Of a DNA stretch of 64,000 nucleotides, positions 24,688-37,298 are shown piece after piece. Numbering within the stretch: position 1 is the stretch's first letter; each line of letters starts with the position of its first letter. Location of the stretch: positions 7,750,001 to 7,814,000 of the forward strand of contig NGZR01000002.1 of NCBI GenBank assembly GCA_002197995.1, read 5' to 3'. The translations under genes and the position numbers were made by a program. The stretch is from Gaeumannomyces sp. JS-464 (Eukaryota > Ascomycota > Sordariomycetes > Magnaporthales > Magnaporthaceae). A model generated the notes under the pieces. The model ran no database searches, was not told the origin of the DNA, and saw only the letters and a program-made list of their open reading frames with translations.

Positions 24688-26645
24688 GGGATCACCGGAC
24701 GCTCACGACGTGGAGTTGGCGGATGACGGCGGATGGCGGAGGGTGTGCGCGCGCCTGTGTTTGTCGGTCGTTTCGGAACAGATAGAGGTGGAGCCGAGGA
24801 TGCGGGCGGGCGTGCTCTGGGGCGGTTTGCAGGCGTGCTCTTGCCTCGCAATGGAACGCCGGGGGACCGTTCGGCTGGAGAGCAATGCGTGGGAGGCGCA
24901 GAGGCTGGACTGCATGCGCCGCGGAACTCTGTCTTGGGGTGAGGATGTCTTGGAGTGATAGGACGTCAGAATGCTGAGGTTGGGTTCGGGTTGAGCGCTC
25001 CTGCAAGGTCGGGAGTGTGGAGCTCTAGCTTCAGCCATATCCCAGGCGCACTCCACAGCGGAGGATCGGAAAACGAGGTACGTACCTGGCGATGCACAGC
25101 ACTGCACGTTGAGCACAGGCCTTGCATTCCACCACGGGCCTTGGATGGCCTGGGGCCGAAGGATTGGACGGGTGCCTTCTGGGCATGGAAACGTGGTGAG
25201 ATCACGGGTCACGTTGGGCCGGGAGGCGACGGGCCAAGAATTGACAGGTGCTCGTCACCACTCAGCGGCCACGTAAGGGCCCGTCTGCGATCGCCACGCG
25301 TGGTGAATGGGCGTGAGTCTCATCATTGGCCCATCACCGTCGCCGTCAGCAGCCAGTCGGCGCGGCTAGAATTCGATACCTGGAATCCTGATTGAATGCA
25401 AGCCGACGCCGATTGGAAGGATAAGGCCAGCCCAGGTAGTATTTGGGGCTGCAGCACCACTGACAACGGCCGTGTCGCTGTGGTCTCCATCTACTACATG
25501 CACAAAGGTAGCATACGGTATTACCCCTGAGAGTTTTTTTTTATCAATTTGCAGCCGCTGGTTTTCCTTCTGAACTTCTATTCCTTTTCCTGTCGCAAAC
25601 TGCTCCAGCCACAAGCCCAAAGCCTCTGTCGCTCAACCCATAATTCTTGTGCAGTATTCACATAGGGTCTGGCCAAGCCGGTGTGCTCCACGTCACCCAA
25701 GGGAAACACGAATGGCATGCACATGGCAAAGACCCAGACCCAGTTCCATCGTGTTCTGCCAGAGGGATTCGCAAAAAGGCATTATGCGTGGCACCTAAGC
25801 GGGCGGGTCGCACCCAAGCGAGGCTTCCCGTTTCCAGAGTCTATTATTGTCCATCAATTGTTTGGTCCGCCGTATTGCAGGCGCTGGCGGGCGGGCCAGA
25901 CAGGTTCGTTTCACGAGTTTTCGGACGGTGAAACTGCGCGGGGGGCCCTCATGCAGCTACCCTTAAAAAGCAGGCGAGAGGGGCGGGCGGCGGGCTCTGA
26001 TGGCACACGCCCGCCGGCCCACGATCGCGTGCTGGGATCCATTGGAAGGCTCTCGGCCACATCTTTATTAAACCTTCAGCGGGTGGGCGGCGGCCGTGGT
26101 GCTACGTCCAGACGAGGACGGGCTCCTTGGCTGGGGCACCTAATAAGCCATCCATGGAGACCCCTGATATTCCCGCTCGGCCACCTGAGACCAGGAGGGT
26201 ACAGACAGGCCTCTCGGAGCTCCGCCTGGTGCGGCTCAAACATACTAGGAACTAGACTCTCTGCCGCTCGCCACAGTCTTAGTACGGCGCATATTAATTA
26301 CCAGCAGGTTAACCTTAATGGCAAGCCGTGGCTGGTTGGCTGTTGTCAGCGCAGTTCCTCTGTCGAGAAATTCGGTTTGCAGACTCACCGCCCAGCCGTG
26401 TTTCCAGCCTCGGTTCCTGTTCCGACAGGACCCAGACTCGAGTTAGTGCCTCCTCCAGCTGGCATTGGATGGAGTCTCGGCGGTGGTCTTCGAGACAGCC
26501 AAACTGCCGGCCCGGCCACCCAGCCGCCTGGAACCCATTGCCCTCGGAGCGAATATCGGCCTAAGACCTTGGAGAAGAGAAAAGCAACAAAAGTGAAGCG
26601 GCGCCTTGCAGCCCACAAAGCAACACAGCAACAACAGGAACAAAA
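24688..26645. other. Intergenic, shared promoter of two divergent genes
   Basis: About 2 kb between the divergent GID7-like and kinase genes. A long open frame at 25681-26793 is judged spurious (see rejected). No RNA gene or repeat was recognised. Confidence 0.5.
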
Positions 26646-27614
26646 ATGGGGGAGGAAGTCCCGTTCCAGGCCGCTCCCGAACGCTGCTCGACGCTCTACG
26701 GCCCTCGAGCCCACGCGAATAGGGAAAAGTGCAGCCAGCTGGCCACCGAGTTCTTCAAAAACGGCGTCACAAGAGCGCGAGAACGCCACCTGAGGTTTGT
26801 TGGTCCAGCCCTGCGCCGCTCCACCACCTCCCCGGTCTCGACGCTGCAGCTCCGATCCTTTTCCTTGCCCGCGAAAACCGAATAAATCATCCATCCCACA
26901 ACCCACAGTGGCTAGCGTGCACATGACTGGCCGCTCAGTGTAGTCAGTGTTGATATTGACTTGGTTTGACGAGCATTACTATAGACAAGAACGGTTAAAC
27001 CAGCAACTAGCCAGCGCAGAGGGGTCATCTCAGAAGCAAGCTCAGCTTTGGGTAAGGCAACCTCTAGCAGCCTGGATCCGGCTAGGAGGCCAAGTTGAAT
27101 CATAGGCCGTGAAACAACGGCTGCTGCCCTTGATAATTACACATGCCATAAAATTGCCAGGACTGACATTCTCCATGTATAACAAAGTCCAACGCCGGGA
27201 GGCTCGAGGCACAATACCTGCGCTTCCTGAGAACGCCCAATACGACCAAGGACTATGAGACCATCAAGCTCATCGGCAAGGGGGCCTTTGGGGAGGTGAA
27301 GCTGGTGCGGCGCAGGCAGACCGGCAAGGTCTACGCGCTCAAGTCCCTCCTCAAGAGCCAGACGGTCACGCAGCTGCAGGAGGCCCGCGTGCGCGCCGAG
27401 CGGGACATCCTGGTCGAGTCCAACAGCCCCTGGGTGGTGAAGCTGTACATGACGTTCCAGGACGCGTCGTTCCTGTATATGCTCATGGAGTTCCTCCCCG
27501 GCGGCGACCTGATGACGATCCTGATAAAGTACGAGGTCTTCACCGAGGACATCACGCGCTTCTACATCGCCGAGATCATCATGGCCATCGAGGCCGTCCA
27601 CGACCTCGGCTTCA

Positions 27615-27646
<32 letters not shown>

Positions 27647-28568
27647 CTCGACCGCGGCGGGCACGTCAAGCTGACCGACTTTGGCCTGTCGACGGGCTTC
27701 CGCAAGACGCACGACAGCAGCTACTACCGCCAGCTGCTCAAGTCCGCGGCTGCGGGCATGGCGGCCGAAGACGGCGGCGGTGACCAGAGCCCCCGGAGGC
27801 GCGAGTCGGTCAACCTGGACCAGATCAACATGACGGTCAGCAATCGCGGCCAGATCAACGAGTGGCGGCGCCCGCCGTGCCATGGCCTACTCGGCCGTCG
27901 GCACGCCCGACTACATCGCGCCCGAGCTCATCCGGGGCGCCGGCTACACGCGCTCCATCGACTGGTGGTCCCTCGGCGCCATCATGTACGAGAGCCTGAT
28001 CGGGTGGGCGCCGTTCGCGTCCGAGGTGGCGCGCGACACCTACGTTAAAATCTCCAACTGGCCGCAGTACCTCTACTTTCCCGACGACGTCCAGATGAGC
28101 CGCAGCGCCGAGAATCTGATACGAAGGTATGCCCCTCTTTGCGATATTTGGGCAGACACCACGATTGGTGAATCCAAGGATCACAGCTCGGGGATATGAC
28201 TAACAAGCAGCCCACACAGCCTCATGTGCGAGCCAGAAGACCGGCTCGGGCGGGAGGGTGCGGGCGAGATTAAGAAGCATCCCTTCTTCGCCGGCGTCGA
28301 GTTCGAGGGCCTGCGCCGGATAGCGGCGCCGTTCAAGCCCCATCTAACCTCAGAGACGGACACGGCGCACTTCCCTTCCGAGGAGGAGCTCGCACGCAAC
28401 GCACTCCACTTGACCGGCGGCGGCGGCGGCGCACAGTCGACGGCTGCAGCAACAAGCGGTGTCGACGGCGGCCCGTCCAGCGTCATTGCGGACGCGCCCG
28501 AGATGACGCTGCCTTTCATCGGGTACACGTTCAAGCGGTTCGAGGACCACCTGGGAGGCGTACATTGA
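26646..28568 (+). CDS. NDR-family AGC kinase (Cot-1/Cbk1-like paralog)
   Basis: Ser/Thr kinase of the NDR/LATS group, which acts with Mob proteins in polarity and septation pathways. Exons 26646-26794, 26985-27051, 27188-28126 and 28220-28568. The N-terminal regulatory segment ([18 protein letters not shown], then [12 protein letters not shown]) matches the Mob-binding region. The kinase domain has GKGAFGEV near residue 102, HRDIKPDN near 216, DFGLSTGF, the long basic NDR insert before GTPDYIAPE, and a C-terminal hydrophobic motif [11 protein letters not shown] with its regulatory Thr. One break near 27875 (two bases lost after INEWRR, or one gained) restores to 501 aa. It lacks the long N-terminal low-complexity extension of Cot-1, and its activation region differs, so it is probably a second NDR kinase rather than Cot-1 itself. 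Confidence 0.9.
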
Positions 28569-29815
28569 GTACAGGTGTATGTGTTTCGGTGGCAGGACCA
28601 GGTTCGGCGCAGGGACGCTATGCTTGCTTGGTCGATTTCATTTGTTGATGTCATCCTTCGATATCCAAGATTTTGTAGCAAGCAAGATTGAGGCCTTTCC
28701 AAGCCAGCCAGACTCGTCCCCGGGAAGCACCCGCAGATAGATACCGGGACTTGGGAAAATGAATTTCATTGGAAGGCAGTCGCCATCCCGCTTGCTCACC
28801 TGCTTCCCAACGCTTTTTAGCGCGGCATACGAGGATCGCATTAGCGCCGGCACTTCCAAGCTGTGGCTCAACGGTCTGCTAGCCTCACAGCAGTCAATAG
28901 CTTCAGCATGCGATGAAGATGGACTGCGTGAAAGATACGCTGGGTGCTTGGGTGCTGTAATACCCTCGCCGAATGAATATCTGTGGGCATTGTTGTTTTT
29001 CATCATAACATCTCGCAACTTCCAAACACTCTCACAGGATATGAGAAACCCCTGTCCATGCCGCCATTTTTCATCCCCAGGATGCGAAGTCCGACGACGT
29101 GCTGAGTCCGAGGCCACCAACGAGAAGCCCGCGATGGTGGGGCCTGAACCGGGCAGGGCAACCTGATCGCAGCCGGCATCCACGATAGCCGGACCCGACC
29201 ACCGGCTGCCTGGGCCAGTGGCCGGGTTACACAGCCCTGCCAGGCACCAGGGCAGAGTTTGAGGCCTGAAGAAATCCTCCACAGGCGGTGCCGCCCCGTT
29301 GGCTGCCTGGCAGGCGTGGCGGGAAACTCTTGGTCTCGCCTGCCGCTGCAGAGGGAAACCTTTGACCTGCTTGCCTTGGTGCATGAGATGTGCGGACCAA
29401 GCCCCGTCCTCGGAATCCTTTGCATCTGCGCCGTGAGATTTTAATCCCCGCAAGAGCGCTTAAACATAGCCTCTCCTGTCCGTCGCAGATGGATCCTTCC
29501 GGGGCCTGGGATTGACAGCCGGTGAGACGGGGTCGCATCGATCTGGCTTGTCTGTGCCTGAAAGATGTAGGCTGCGCGAGATGGATATAAGTCCATCCTT
29601 GCCCGCCTCGTGTGAACGCTATGGGTTATTCATGCTGTCGTTGACTCTCATGCTGTCCATGGGCTGGCGCTTGGGTGACTTGAGGACTACCAGGAACGAC
29701 CTCTGACAAGGGAACAGCCAGACACGACAAGGAGAGAAAGAAAGCAAAAGAAAAGAAAAAGACGCGGGAAAAAGGAACTCGTCCAACCGCCGACACCCAC
29801 AGAACACCGACCACG
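28569..29815. other. Intergenic, no gene seen
   Basis: Kinase 3' UTR and spacer. Frames of up to 271 codons occur on the minus strand but lack codon bias or recognisable domains. An upstream exon of the next gene may lie in 29580-29710. Confidence 0.45.
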
Positions 29816-30926
29816 ATGCCCACGTGCGAGCTCAGCGCCTCGGTTCGGCCTTCGGCACGTTCCTGACGCCTTCATCGGCTCCATCCTCAACGGGCTCTTC
29901 AACGGCTTCTATATCGCCTTCCTGACGGGCTGGATCGCCTGGTTGTCGATGACGCGAATCCTGGCCGCGGGCTTCTACGAGGCCTACCTGGTGGCGACTA
30001 AGCCGCTGGACCGGGACGACTACACGTCCGTCCACCTGCAGCCCTTGGCCCCGGACGCCTCGGCCGCCGACGACATCGAGTACCGCGGCGCTACAGCCGC
30101 CCTGCCCCGGCCTACCTCCTGAACAGCGGCTCCGCACCGCCACCGCCGCCGCAGCAGCAGCAGCAGCAGGCGACTATGACCAACCACGACGTCCCGCCGC
30201 CGTACCAGCCCGAGAAGCCACCGACCGCCAACGCCGCTGCCGCCGGGGAGGGCATGTTCCCGCGCATGCAGCCGCCGCACCGCCTGACGCCCCAGCGCGA
30301 GGTCGACTGGAAGGGCTGGCTGGGCTGGGGCTGGAGCGCCCTGTACACTCCCGTGTCGCAGACCATCTGGGTCGCCGTCAACGCGTCCCCCCAACAACGC
30401 GACCGTCAAGATCGTCCGCGCCCTCGCCATCGGCGTCTCGGCCCTGACGCTCACCTTCGACACCAGGCGCCGCTACGCCGCCGCCCTGGCCCGCCGGACG
30501 GGCAAGCCCTGGGCCGGCACGCTCTTCGCCGCCTGGTCCGCCCTCGTCTGCGTCGTGCTGGGCGCCGAGGCGATCGCGCTGCTCATCACGGGCGCCGCGC
30601 AGCTCGTCTCCCGCGGCCAGCTGCCCGTGTTCGTGCCCTTCGTCTACGTCTTCTTCACCTTTGTCTGGGCCTGGGTCAGCTGGCGGTTCCTGCCGCCCGC
30701 CGACGGCTCGCGGCCGGGCATCAACGTCGTCGCCGACATGCTCATGGGCGCCTTCGCCGGCGTCTTTGTGGCCGCGCCCGCGTTCGTGCTCTGGCGCGAC
30801 CGCGTCTTTGACGAGCGCGTCGCCGGCATGATGGGCTCCCAGATGCCGGGCGGCCAGGACCTCGCCTCGTACCTGCAGTGCCAGGGGTCGTCGGTGCTGG
30901 GCAAGTTCGCGGCCGTGATGCCTTGA
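29816..30926 (+). CDS. Unknown multipass membrane protein
   Basis: I do not recognise the family. Joined across breaks near 29862, 30104 and 30393, the frame gives a hydrophobic N-terminal segment (FNGFYIAFLTGWIAWLSM), a soluble Pro/Gln-rich linker with a CAG run (30152-30171) and PPPYQPEKP. Then comes WKGWLGWGWSALYTPVSQT and at least three more hydrophobic helices (WSALVCVVLGAEAIALLITG, VPFVYVFFTFVWAWVSW, MLMGAFAGVFVAAPAFVLW). The protein ends KFAAVMP with the stop at 30924-30926. Coding-like GC3 and consistent hydrophobic helices support a real gene. The start is not resolved: the ATG at 29816 is out of frame with the following AQRLGSAFGTF unless another indel or an upstream exon is invoked. 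Confidence 0.6.
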
Positions 30927-31941
30927 GGAGGGGCTGTATTGTCGGAGTTTGCGCTTTCCTCGTCGACCTTTCGTACGTCTGTGCATCATCAGGCTGGCGT
31001 GCGAAGCTGCAAGTTATTTTACTCGGCTGTTCTATTGATAGGCATTTAGGTAGCGGTCCACGTCATTTTGATACCCTTTTTGTTTAGGTAGTTACCTTTC
31101 TATCTCCACTTGTTGGAAATTACTTCTACCGTAAAGTCGAGCCATCAGTAACATCCCTTTTCCAACGTTCCTTATGCATCACCACGACCCCTCGCTTGAC
31201 CTATCGGCTGTTTCAATACCCCATCAGTACAGAGATATCCATAAGGTAATTGTTTTGACGTTGAGGCAGTGTAGATATCAGGCTTGTATGCACCAGACAA
31301 TGGCGACACAGCGGGTTGAACACCACGTTCCCAAATAAAAGTATGCGGTTCGTATAAACTGCACAACTGGGTTGGTAATAACAACCAAAAGCTTGTAGCA
31401 GATACCCCCCAGGTTCACTTTTCTTCACGACGGAGGAAACAGAACAGAACATAGAAAACAAAACAGGACATAGAAAATAGTTCACGGTACAAAAAATAAA
31501 ACAGGGTAGGATATGGGAAGCATGGCGGGATATAAGAAACAGGATAGGACACAGGAAACAGAAAGGGAACTTGCAGGATAAGTTCGGTAAACCAGTTAGC
31601 TGTCGGAACTGCAGATTTTATTTGAATGCCGTTAATACAACTACGCTAGCGACATGAGTGAGGCGCATCCGTCAACCGAGAAAAAAACAAACAAATCATA
31701 TCATGACACGGCAATCAGCAGAAATGCCACGGCTCTGACGCGGTTTCCGCGCCTGTTCCACGCAATACGAGGCGAGGTGTGGCATCACAAGCGCGAGCAC
31801 CAAGGAGGGGGGCGATACACTAGCCATGCACGACGCGGAGGGCTTATCCTGGCCCTTGAGTATCCCAACCTCAACAAAGATTTTATCTAATGGAATCAAA
31901 TACTGCAAAAAAAAGCTGCTCAAAGATAGACATGATGTTCA
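30927..31941. other. Intergenic with degenerate repeat
   Basis: AT-richer spacer downstream of two convergent genes. It includes the purine-rich repeat tract at 31425-31580. No gene seen. Confidence 0.5.
31425..31580. repeat. Degenerate GGATATAGGAAACAG-like repeat tract
   Basis: Roughly ten imperfect copies of a purine-rich 12-16-nt unit such as AGAAACAGGATAGGACACAG. It is the reverse-complement family of the tracts at 17178-17280 and 63806-63966. Confidence 0.55.
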
Positions 31942-34020
31942 TTACACAAAGAGAGATCCCCTTCGCCCAGTACCGCCGCAACCAAGCCCTCGCGCCGTCG
32001 TCGACGACGCTCCGCCGCCTGACTTTGACGGGCCGGCGCCATGTCGACCTACTCCCCGCGGATCCAGACCCGCCTTTGTGTAGTCGAGCGTGGTCGTGCC
32101 GCTCACAAAGGCGAAGCGGAAGTACTCGTTTATTGCTGGCCCGCGCGCGCCACTGGAACCGCTTGGGCCGTCGCCCGCCGGACTGTGGGGTTGGACGGGT
32201 CGTCGTTGAAGAAGGCGCGGTAGCGCTCCACGTCGTTGACCGCAGCTGATCGATCGGAATGGTCGGGTGGGGACCCGGGAGCCACCGACAGCGTGCTCAA
32301 ATTGCCGACCGCGGCCGCTTCGCTCAGCGTGATGTTGGGCGGCCCGCCAACGCCGGCAGGGGCGAGAAGAACTGGCCGTCGCCCTGCAATGTGCGCCGTT
32401 TGCAGTATCGAGTCGAACCAGCGCGCGACGCCGTTGATGACAAACCGACCAGGAGCCCCTGGTAGAGTAGCGACGGCCGTGTCTGCATGCTCGTCCCCGG
32501 CAAAAGCAGCAGGGCCAGGATGAAGTGGTGGATGCGGAGGCGCAGATTCGGCATGACGAGGCAAACCAGGATAGCGCCGACGAAGGCGGCATAGACCTTG
32601 AGGTAGCGCAGCAACCGGCCCTCCTGGCGAAAAAAACCAGACCTGCGTGGCCGCAACGACAACGAGAATGACGATGATGAAGGCGAGCGCGGCTTTGGCG
32701 CCGGGCTGCTGCTCCAGGTCGCGGCCCGTCAGGCGCGTGATGGGGATCCATCGCTGAAGGTGTAGTTCTCGAGCGCGCCCAGCCAGCAGGCGCCCAGCCA
32801 CAGCACCGTCTTCCTCGACCTGGGCCGTCAGGCCCTGCAGCGTGCGCCGGACGCCCCATCTTGTCGTACATGACCCAAGGCAATCAGCATGGCGGGCAGG
32901 TACTTGCCGACAATGTTGGAGGCTAGGCCGGCTAGGGTCGAGTGGTTCGGCGGGTCCGAGACCATGCCGACGTGCCAGAAAATGGCCGAGAAGGTGACGA
33001 AGAAGAAGAGGGGGGCCGAGGAGACGAAGAGGGAGAAGACGGCCGAGAAGGCGACCGAGAGGCCTAGCAGCGGCCAGCGCAGGTCGCGGGTCTCGCACTT
33101 GGCTTCGCCTTGGAAGGTGAAGGACAGCGGAAAGCTGGCGTTGAAGGCGATGCTAGTGATGTCGTTGCGGGTGGACGAGACATAGTTTGTCTGCTCGCCC
33201 GTCAGGGTGACGACACCGCAGCCACCGGCCGTGTTGGAGATGATGCCGGCGTGCAGGGCGGCGCCGCAGATGTACGAGTCGCCGCGGTAGAGGACCTGGC
33301 CGTCGTCGCGGGGCCCGCCAATGACTATGGACTGGTAGATGACCTCTTGGTCGCCGACGGCGCGCGGGTTCAGGACGCGGTAGCTGGCGCAGTTGGCGGG
33401 GCAGCGAAAGGCGAAGCTGGTGTTGTTAAAGGGCCGGCAGTTGGCTCCATCGAGGCCGCAGCTGCCGTCAGACGACCACCACGAGGCACCGCAGCCGATG
33501 TGGTGGGGGCGCCATAGCCCTGGACATCGGACGCTCGCTGGCCGTACTGGAGCACCAGCACGAAGGCCGTGATCCACAGCGCGATATACACGGCGGCCAG
33601 GCAGACGCGCTGCCACAGGTGCGGCACCAGCTTGTCCAGCAGCCAGATGGGCGCGTGTTGCACCTTTGGGAGTATCGGGTTGATCTTATATGTGCGTGGC
33701 GCAGGCGGTCCTCTCATCCAGGTCGCCGTGGCGTTCCCGCACCGACGGACGGGCAGAGGAATCCAAGCCCACCTCTTGCCGCCCCCAGTGTCAACCCCGC
33801 CACCCCCTTCGCCTCTTCGAACGGACGGCGGCCCTGGCACCGGGCTCGGCAGGCGCCGCGTGTTGTCCCGGTCGCCCAGCAACTCATCTTCAGTGCTGCT
33901 TGCTCCATCGCGTCTGGTGGTCGCCATGCCATCTTCGTCGGTGGAGAGGGAGAGTGCAGATGATTTCGCGGTTGTACCGCGGGGGTCGTCGGGCGTCGGG
34001 GTAGATTTGCTTGATGGCAT
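31942..34020 (-). CDS. LCCL-domain multipass membrane protein (heavily frameshifted)
   Basis: Family of fungal membrane proteins with an extracytoplasmic LCCL domain; role unknown. From ATG 34020: a Ser/Thr-rich cytoplasmic N-terminus of about 150 residues and a transmembrane helix (LAAVYIALWITAFVLVLQYG). The LCCL domain follows, with its conserved cysteines (HIGCGASWW, GLDGANCRPF, CPANCASYRV, YICGAALHAGII, GGCGVVTL). Then come further helices (WPLLGLSVAFSAVFSLF, AALAFIIVILVVVAATQVWF, RIHHFILALLLLPGT) and the conserved QTRPSLLYQGLLVG stretch, ending near FRFAFVSGTTTLDYTKAG. At least six indels (for example near 33505, 32872 and 32625) split it into three frames, so the 3' end is approximate; a stop near 32049 is also possible. 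Either the assembly is poor here or the gene is decaying. Confidence 0.78.
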
Positions 34021-35012
34021 GGTGACTCGCAGGCGCTACGCAGGGCAAGCTAGCCGTCGTGATACGGGCGCCGGGTGTCGGTTTGTGGGAACGATGCAAC
34101 GCGAGGCTATGGGCAAGGAACCGATGGCATTGGACAAAGATGATGCAAGCCAATTCAAGAGCGAGAGAAGCTCGATCGGGTCAACTGCTGTCGGAAACCC
34201 CATCGCAGCCCCAGGGAAAGGCAAGGTGTGCGTGGGTAACGCTGGTAGGAAGGGCTGACGTTTTGATGGGATTGGCAGGCGGGCAGGCAGGCAAAATGGG
34301 AGGGACGGACGGCTTATGAAAGATGACGGGGAAAAGGCCGCGCTCCCACTTCCTGCCGCGCAACACTGCCCGACTGGGCGGATTCTCGATTGGTGATCCT
34401 CCACACCACCCGAGGACTTGAGACGTGGGCAGGGGCCCTGCCGAGATGTCTGATCGAGGGTCCAAGTGCGCTGGGCGCCAGCAGGCAGGTACTGTACCTT
34501 GTACGTACTGGCCTGGCTGATTGGTTTAGCAGGGCGAGCCCCACTAAGAAGCTGGGGGAGCAGGGATGGCCGCTGACAGCTGCGGCTGGCGGGGTGCGTT
34601 GGCTCAGGGCCCTGGTTCATGCTAACAAAACTCAATCTTTGCCGCGTCAGTCAGTAAGCGAGTGCCTGGCAAGAGTTCGGGCAGCAGAACCGCAGGCAGT
34701 TGCAACCCGAGCCTTGGAAGCTCAATGCCATCGAGAACCGGGATCAAAATAACTTCAATGTTATAGAAGTCATCGATACTGATTTTGCCACGCGTCTGGT
34801 GTTTTGCTCCGTGTCTCTCCTCTCTCAGACAGTAGCCAGGGCTGGTCTCGGTGTAGGGAATGCCTACCTTAGCTCAGGTTCGCCCCGCTAAAATCGAGTC
34901 ATGAGCTTCGAGCAACAACTTCCCCGTCGAGGCCTCTCAGGCGTGTCAGGCTACGACGACCAAAGCTGAACCCCAGGTTCGGTAACCGGCGCCCCAGCCC
35001 AAGAAAGCCTCC
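34021..35012. other. Divergent intergenic region
   Basis: Promoter region between the LCCL gene and the queuine transferase subunit gene. Nothing else recognised. Confidence 0.55.
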
Positions 35013-36504
35013 ATGAGCACGCGGCAGCAGACGCAGGAACCGCCAAGCATGGAGTTCGATATCCTGAGGTCCGCGCTCGTCGAGGCCGGCGCCGCGCGGC
35101 TGGGCCGCCTCGCCTTCCCCGGCCGCAGGCCCATCGACACGCCCAACTTCTTCGCCGCCACCTCGCGCGGCGTCGTCCCCACCTGACCCCGGACAACCTG
35201 GCCCGCCACGACGACCTGGTGAGGGGCGCGTACGTGGCCTTCGAGGACTTCATAGAGCGGAGCCAGAGGAACCCCAACCGCGTGCCCCCGCTGCTGCAGG
35301 CCGCCGCCAGGTTTCCACCGCCACCACCACCATCATCATCATTATCATCGTCGTCGTCCGCATCACAACCACCAAGGCGGCCCCTGCACGCCTTCTGCGC
35401 CCTGCCCGATGTCGCCCCTGCCGTCCTCGGCCCCAGGCGCGTGCCGGCCGCCGCCAACCAGCTCGGCAACGGGCCCGACTCGGTCTCGGTCTTTACCTCG
35501 ACCGGCGTCCAGACCCTGACGACGGCCGCCTACGCCGACGCTGTCGTCGCCTTGCGCCCGGACGTCGTCGTGCCCATGGCCGACCTGGCCTGGTCCCCCG
35601 TGGCCCGGGCGGCAAGCGCGCCGCCCGCATGGCCGACCGCACCGACGACTGGATGGTCGGGCTGCGCCGCCGGCTCCTGGAACAGCAGCAGCAGAGCAGC
35701 CTGCTCTCCTCGATCGCCGTCTTCGCCCCGACCCTGCCCGTTCCGCACGCCGTGCAGTGGGACTACCTGCGCTCCCTGTCCGAGGACATGCTCGACCTCG
35801 TCCGCGGCCTGGCCGTCTACGACGTCGACATCATCCCGGACCTCCCCACCTACCCGGGGCTCGCCAGCCTCCCGCGCCTATCTCTCGACGTGCCCGCAAC
35901 GCCGCACCACGTCCTGCGCCACGTCTCCCTCGGCGTCGACGTCGTGCTGCTCCCCATGGTCAACACGGCCTCCGAGGCCGGCGTCGCCTTCACCTTTGCC
36001 TTCCCCGCACCAACCACCAACCAACTCGGCAGCAGCAACACAGATCCTCCCGCTGGCAGTAGACCTCACCCTCCCCGAGCACACCACCTCCCTGTCCCCG
36101 CTCTCCCCGGGCTGCACCTGCCCGCGTGCACAACCCACCACGCGGCGTACGTGCACCACCTCCTCGCCGCCCGCGAGATGCTGGCCTGGACGCTCCTGCA
36201 GCTGCACAACCACCACGTCGCCGCCGCCTTCTTCGCCGGCGTCCGCGCCTCGCTGGCCGCCGGCACCTTCGAGCAGGACGTCGCCGACTTTGCCGCCAGG
36301 TACGAGCCCGACATGCCCGAGGGCAAGGGCGAGAGGCCCCGCGCCAGGGGCTACGCTGCCGGCAAGACGCAGCAGCAGCCCGAGGCGCCGGCCCCGCAGA
36401 GGCTCAACCGCCCCGCCTGGGGGAAGCTCGGCGCCGTGGCGGCCGAGGCCGCGGCGGCGGCACAACAGCAGCAGGCTGATGAGGCTGTGGCGGCGAGTGC
36501 GTGA
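35013..36504 (+). CDS. QTRT2: Queuine tRNA-ribosyltransferase accessory subunit 2
   Basis: Partner of the catalytic QTRT1 subunit. The heterodimer exchanges guanine-34 for queuine in GUN-anticodon tRNAs, and the complex associates with mitochondria in animals. Family marks: MEFDILRSALVEAGAARLG, TPNFFAATSRGVVPHLTPDN, FTSTGVQTLT, PGGKRAARMADRTDDW, YDVDIIPDLPTYPGL, and the zinc site CTCPAC followed by HHAAYVHHLLAAREMLAW. Four single-base losses or gains in GC runs (about 35178, 35605, 36040 and 36127) interrupt the frame; one splits the zinc site. Starts at 35013 or at the in-frame ATG 35049. A Ser/Pro-rich insert (about 35310-35380) and a C-terminal Ala/Gln tail are low complexity. Intronless as read. 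Confidence 0.9.
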
Positions 36505-37298
36505 GCAGGGCGCTACCGTGTCCTTTTGGTTTCAGTTGCGATTGCTGTTGGTTCCCTTCCCATCTTTTCTTCATCTGATAACGTCACTGTCCCGGAGTCT
36601 TTCTCATGGCCATGGCTTTATAGAGGGTGGGTGAAGTGGCGCACACGGGGTTCGGGGGTAAAATATAAAAGGAGGCGGTGCCTGGTTTGTAATGGGGAAA
36701 CATCTTCCTGTTGGGGATAGAATTACACCGCTGGCTAAGATTATAAACCAGCACGGGGACAAAATCTCTGAGAAAGTTGCATTTGTTTCATCGGCCCTCA
36801 TCTTGAGAATGAGTGCTTGAGGATTTAGGCACTATGATTCGGCGCATCGCCTTTCCAAATCAAGCCTCGCAAACGGGTCAACGTGGTTGCCGTCACCAAG
36901 ATGGGTACAACCCACGCAGGTAACAACTCTTCTTGCCAGGATAACGTAGACAGCAGGGATTCGACACCAAGTAGTAAAGTGTAGAAATACAGTAAAAGAT
37001 ACCGAGTGTGCCCAGGCGCGCAAAAGAGATCAGGAACCTATAGGAAAACCAACCAAGTCCATCCCGCTTCCCTATCCAGTCCAGCCAAGCCACCAAAAAA
37101 TCCGTCCTTTCCATCGTTACGATCTGATCCAAGAGCGCGAAAGCCATTTACCCATGTTCCCGTCCGTAAGTATGCATACTGCCGAAACCATCGAGAGGGG
37201 AAGAAAGCCAGCGTGAATAAGCCCGCAAGCGGGTGGTGCCCCTAGCAAGCCGCGCATTGCGGGGTTTCATTCACCCTTCACGTGTCAGCTTCCCCTCA
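36505..37298. other. Convergent intergenic region
   Basis: 3' UTRs of the QTRT2-like and EIS1-like genes. No gene or RNA recognised. Confidence 0.55.

Noticed and set aside
25681..26793. A 370-codon plus-strand open frame
   Set aside because: No codon bias, no domain, Arg/Ser/Gly-rich composition typical of random GC-rich sequence; its end overlaps the well-supported kinase exon 1 in another frame.
28638..29453. A 271-codon minus-strand frame
   Set aside because: No recognisable motif, no bias, and competing frames of similar length on both strands.
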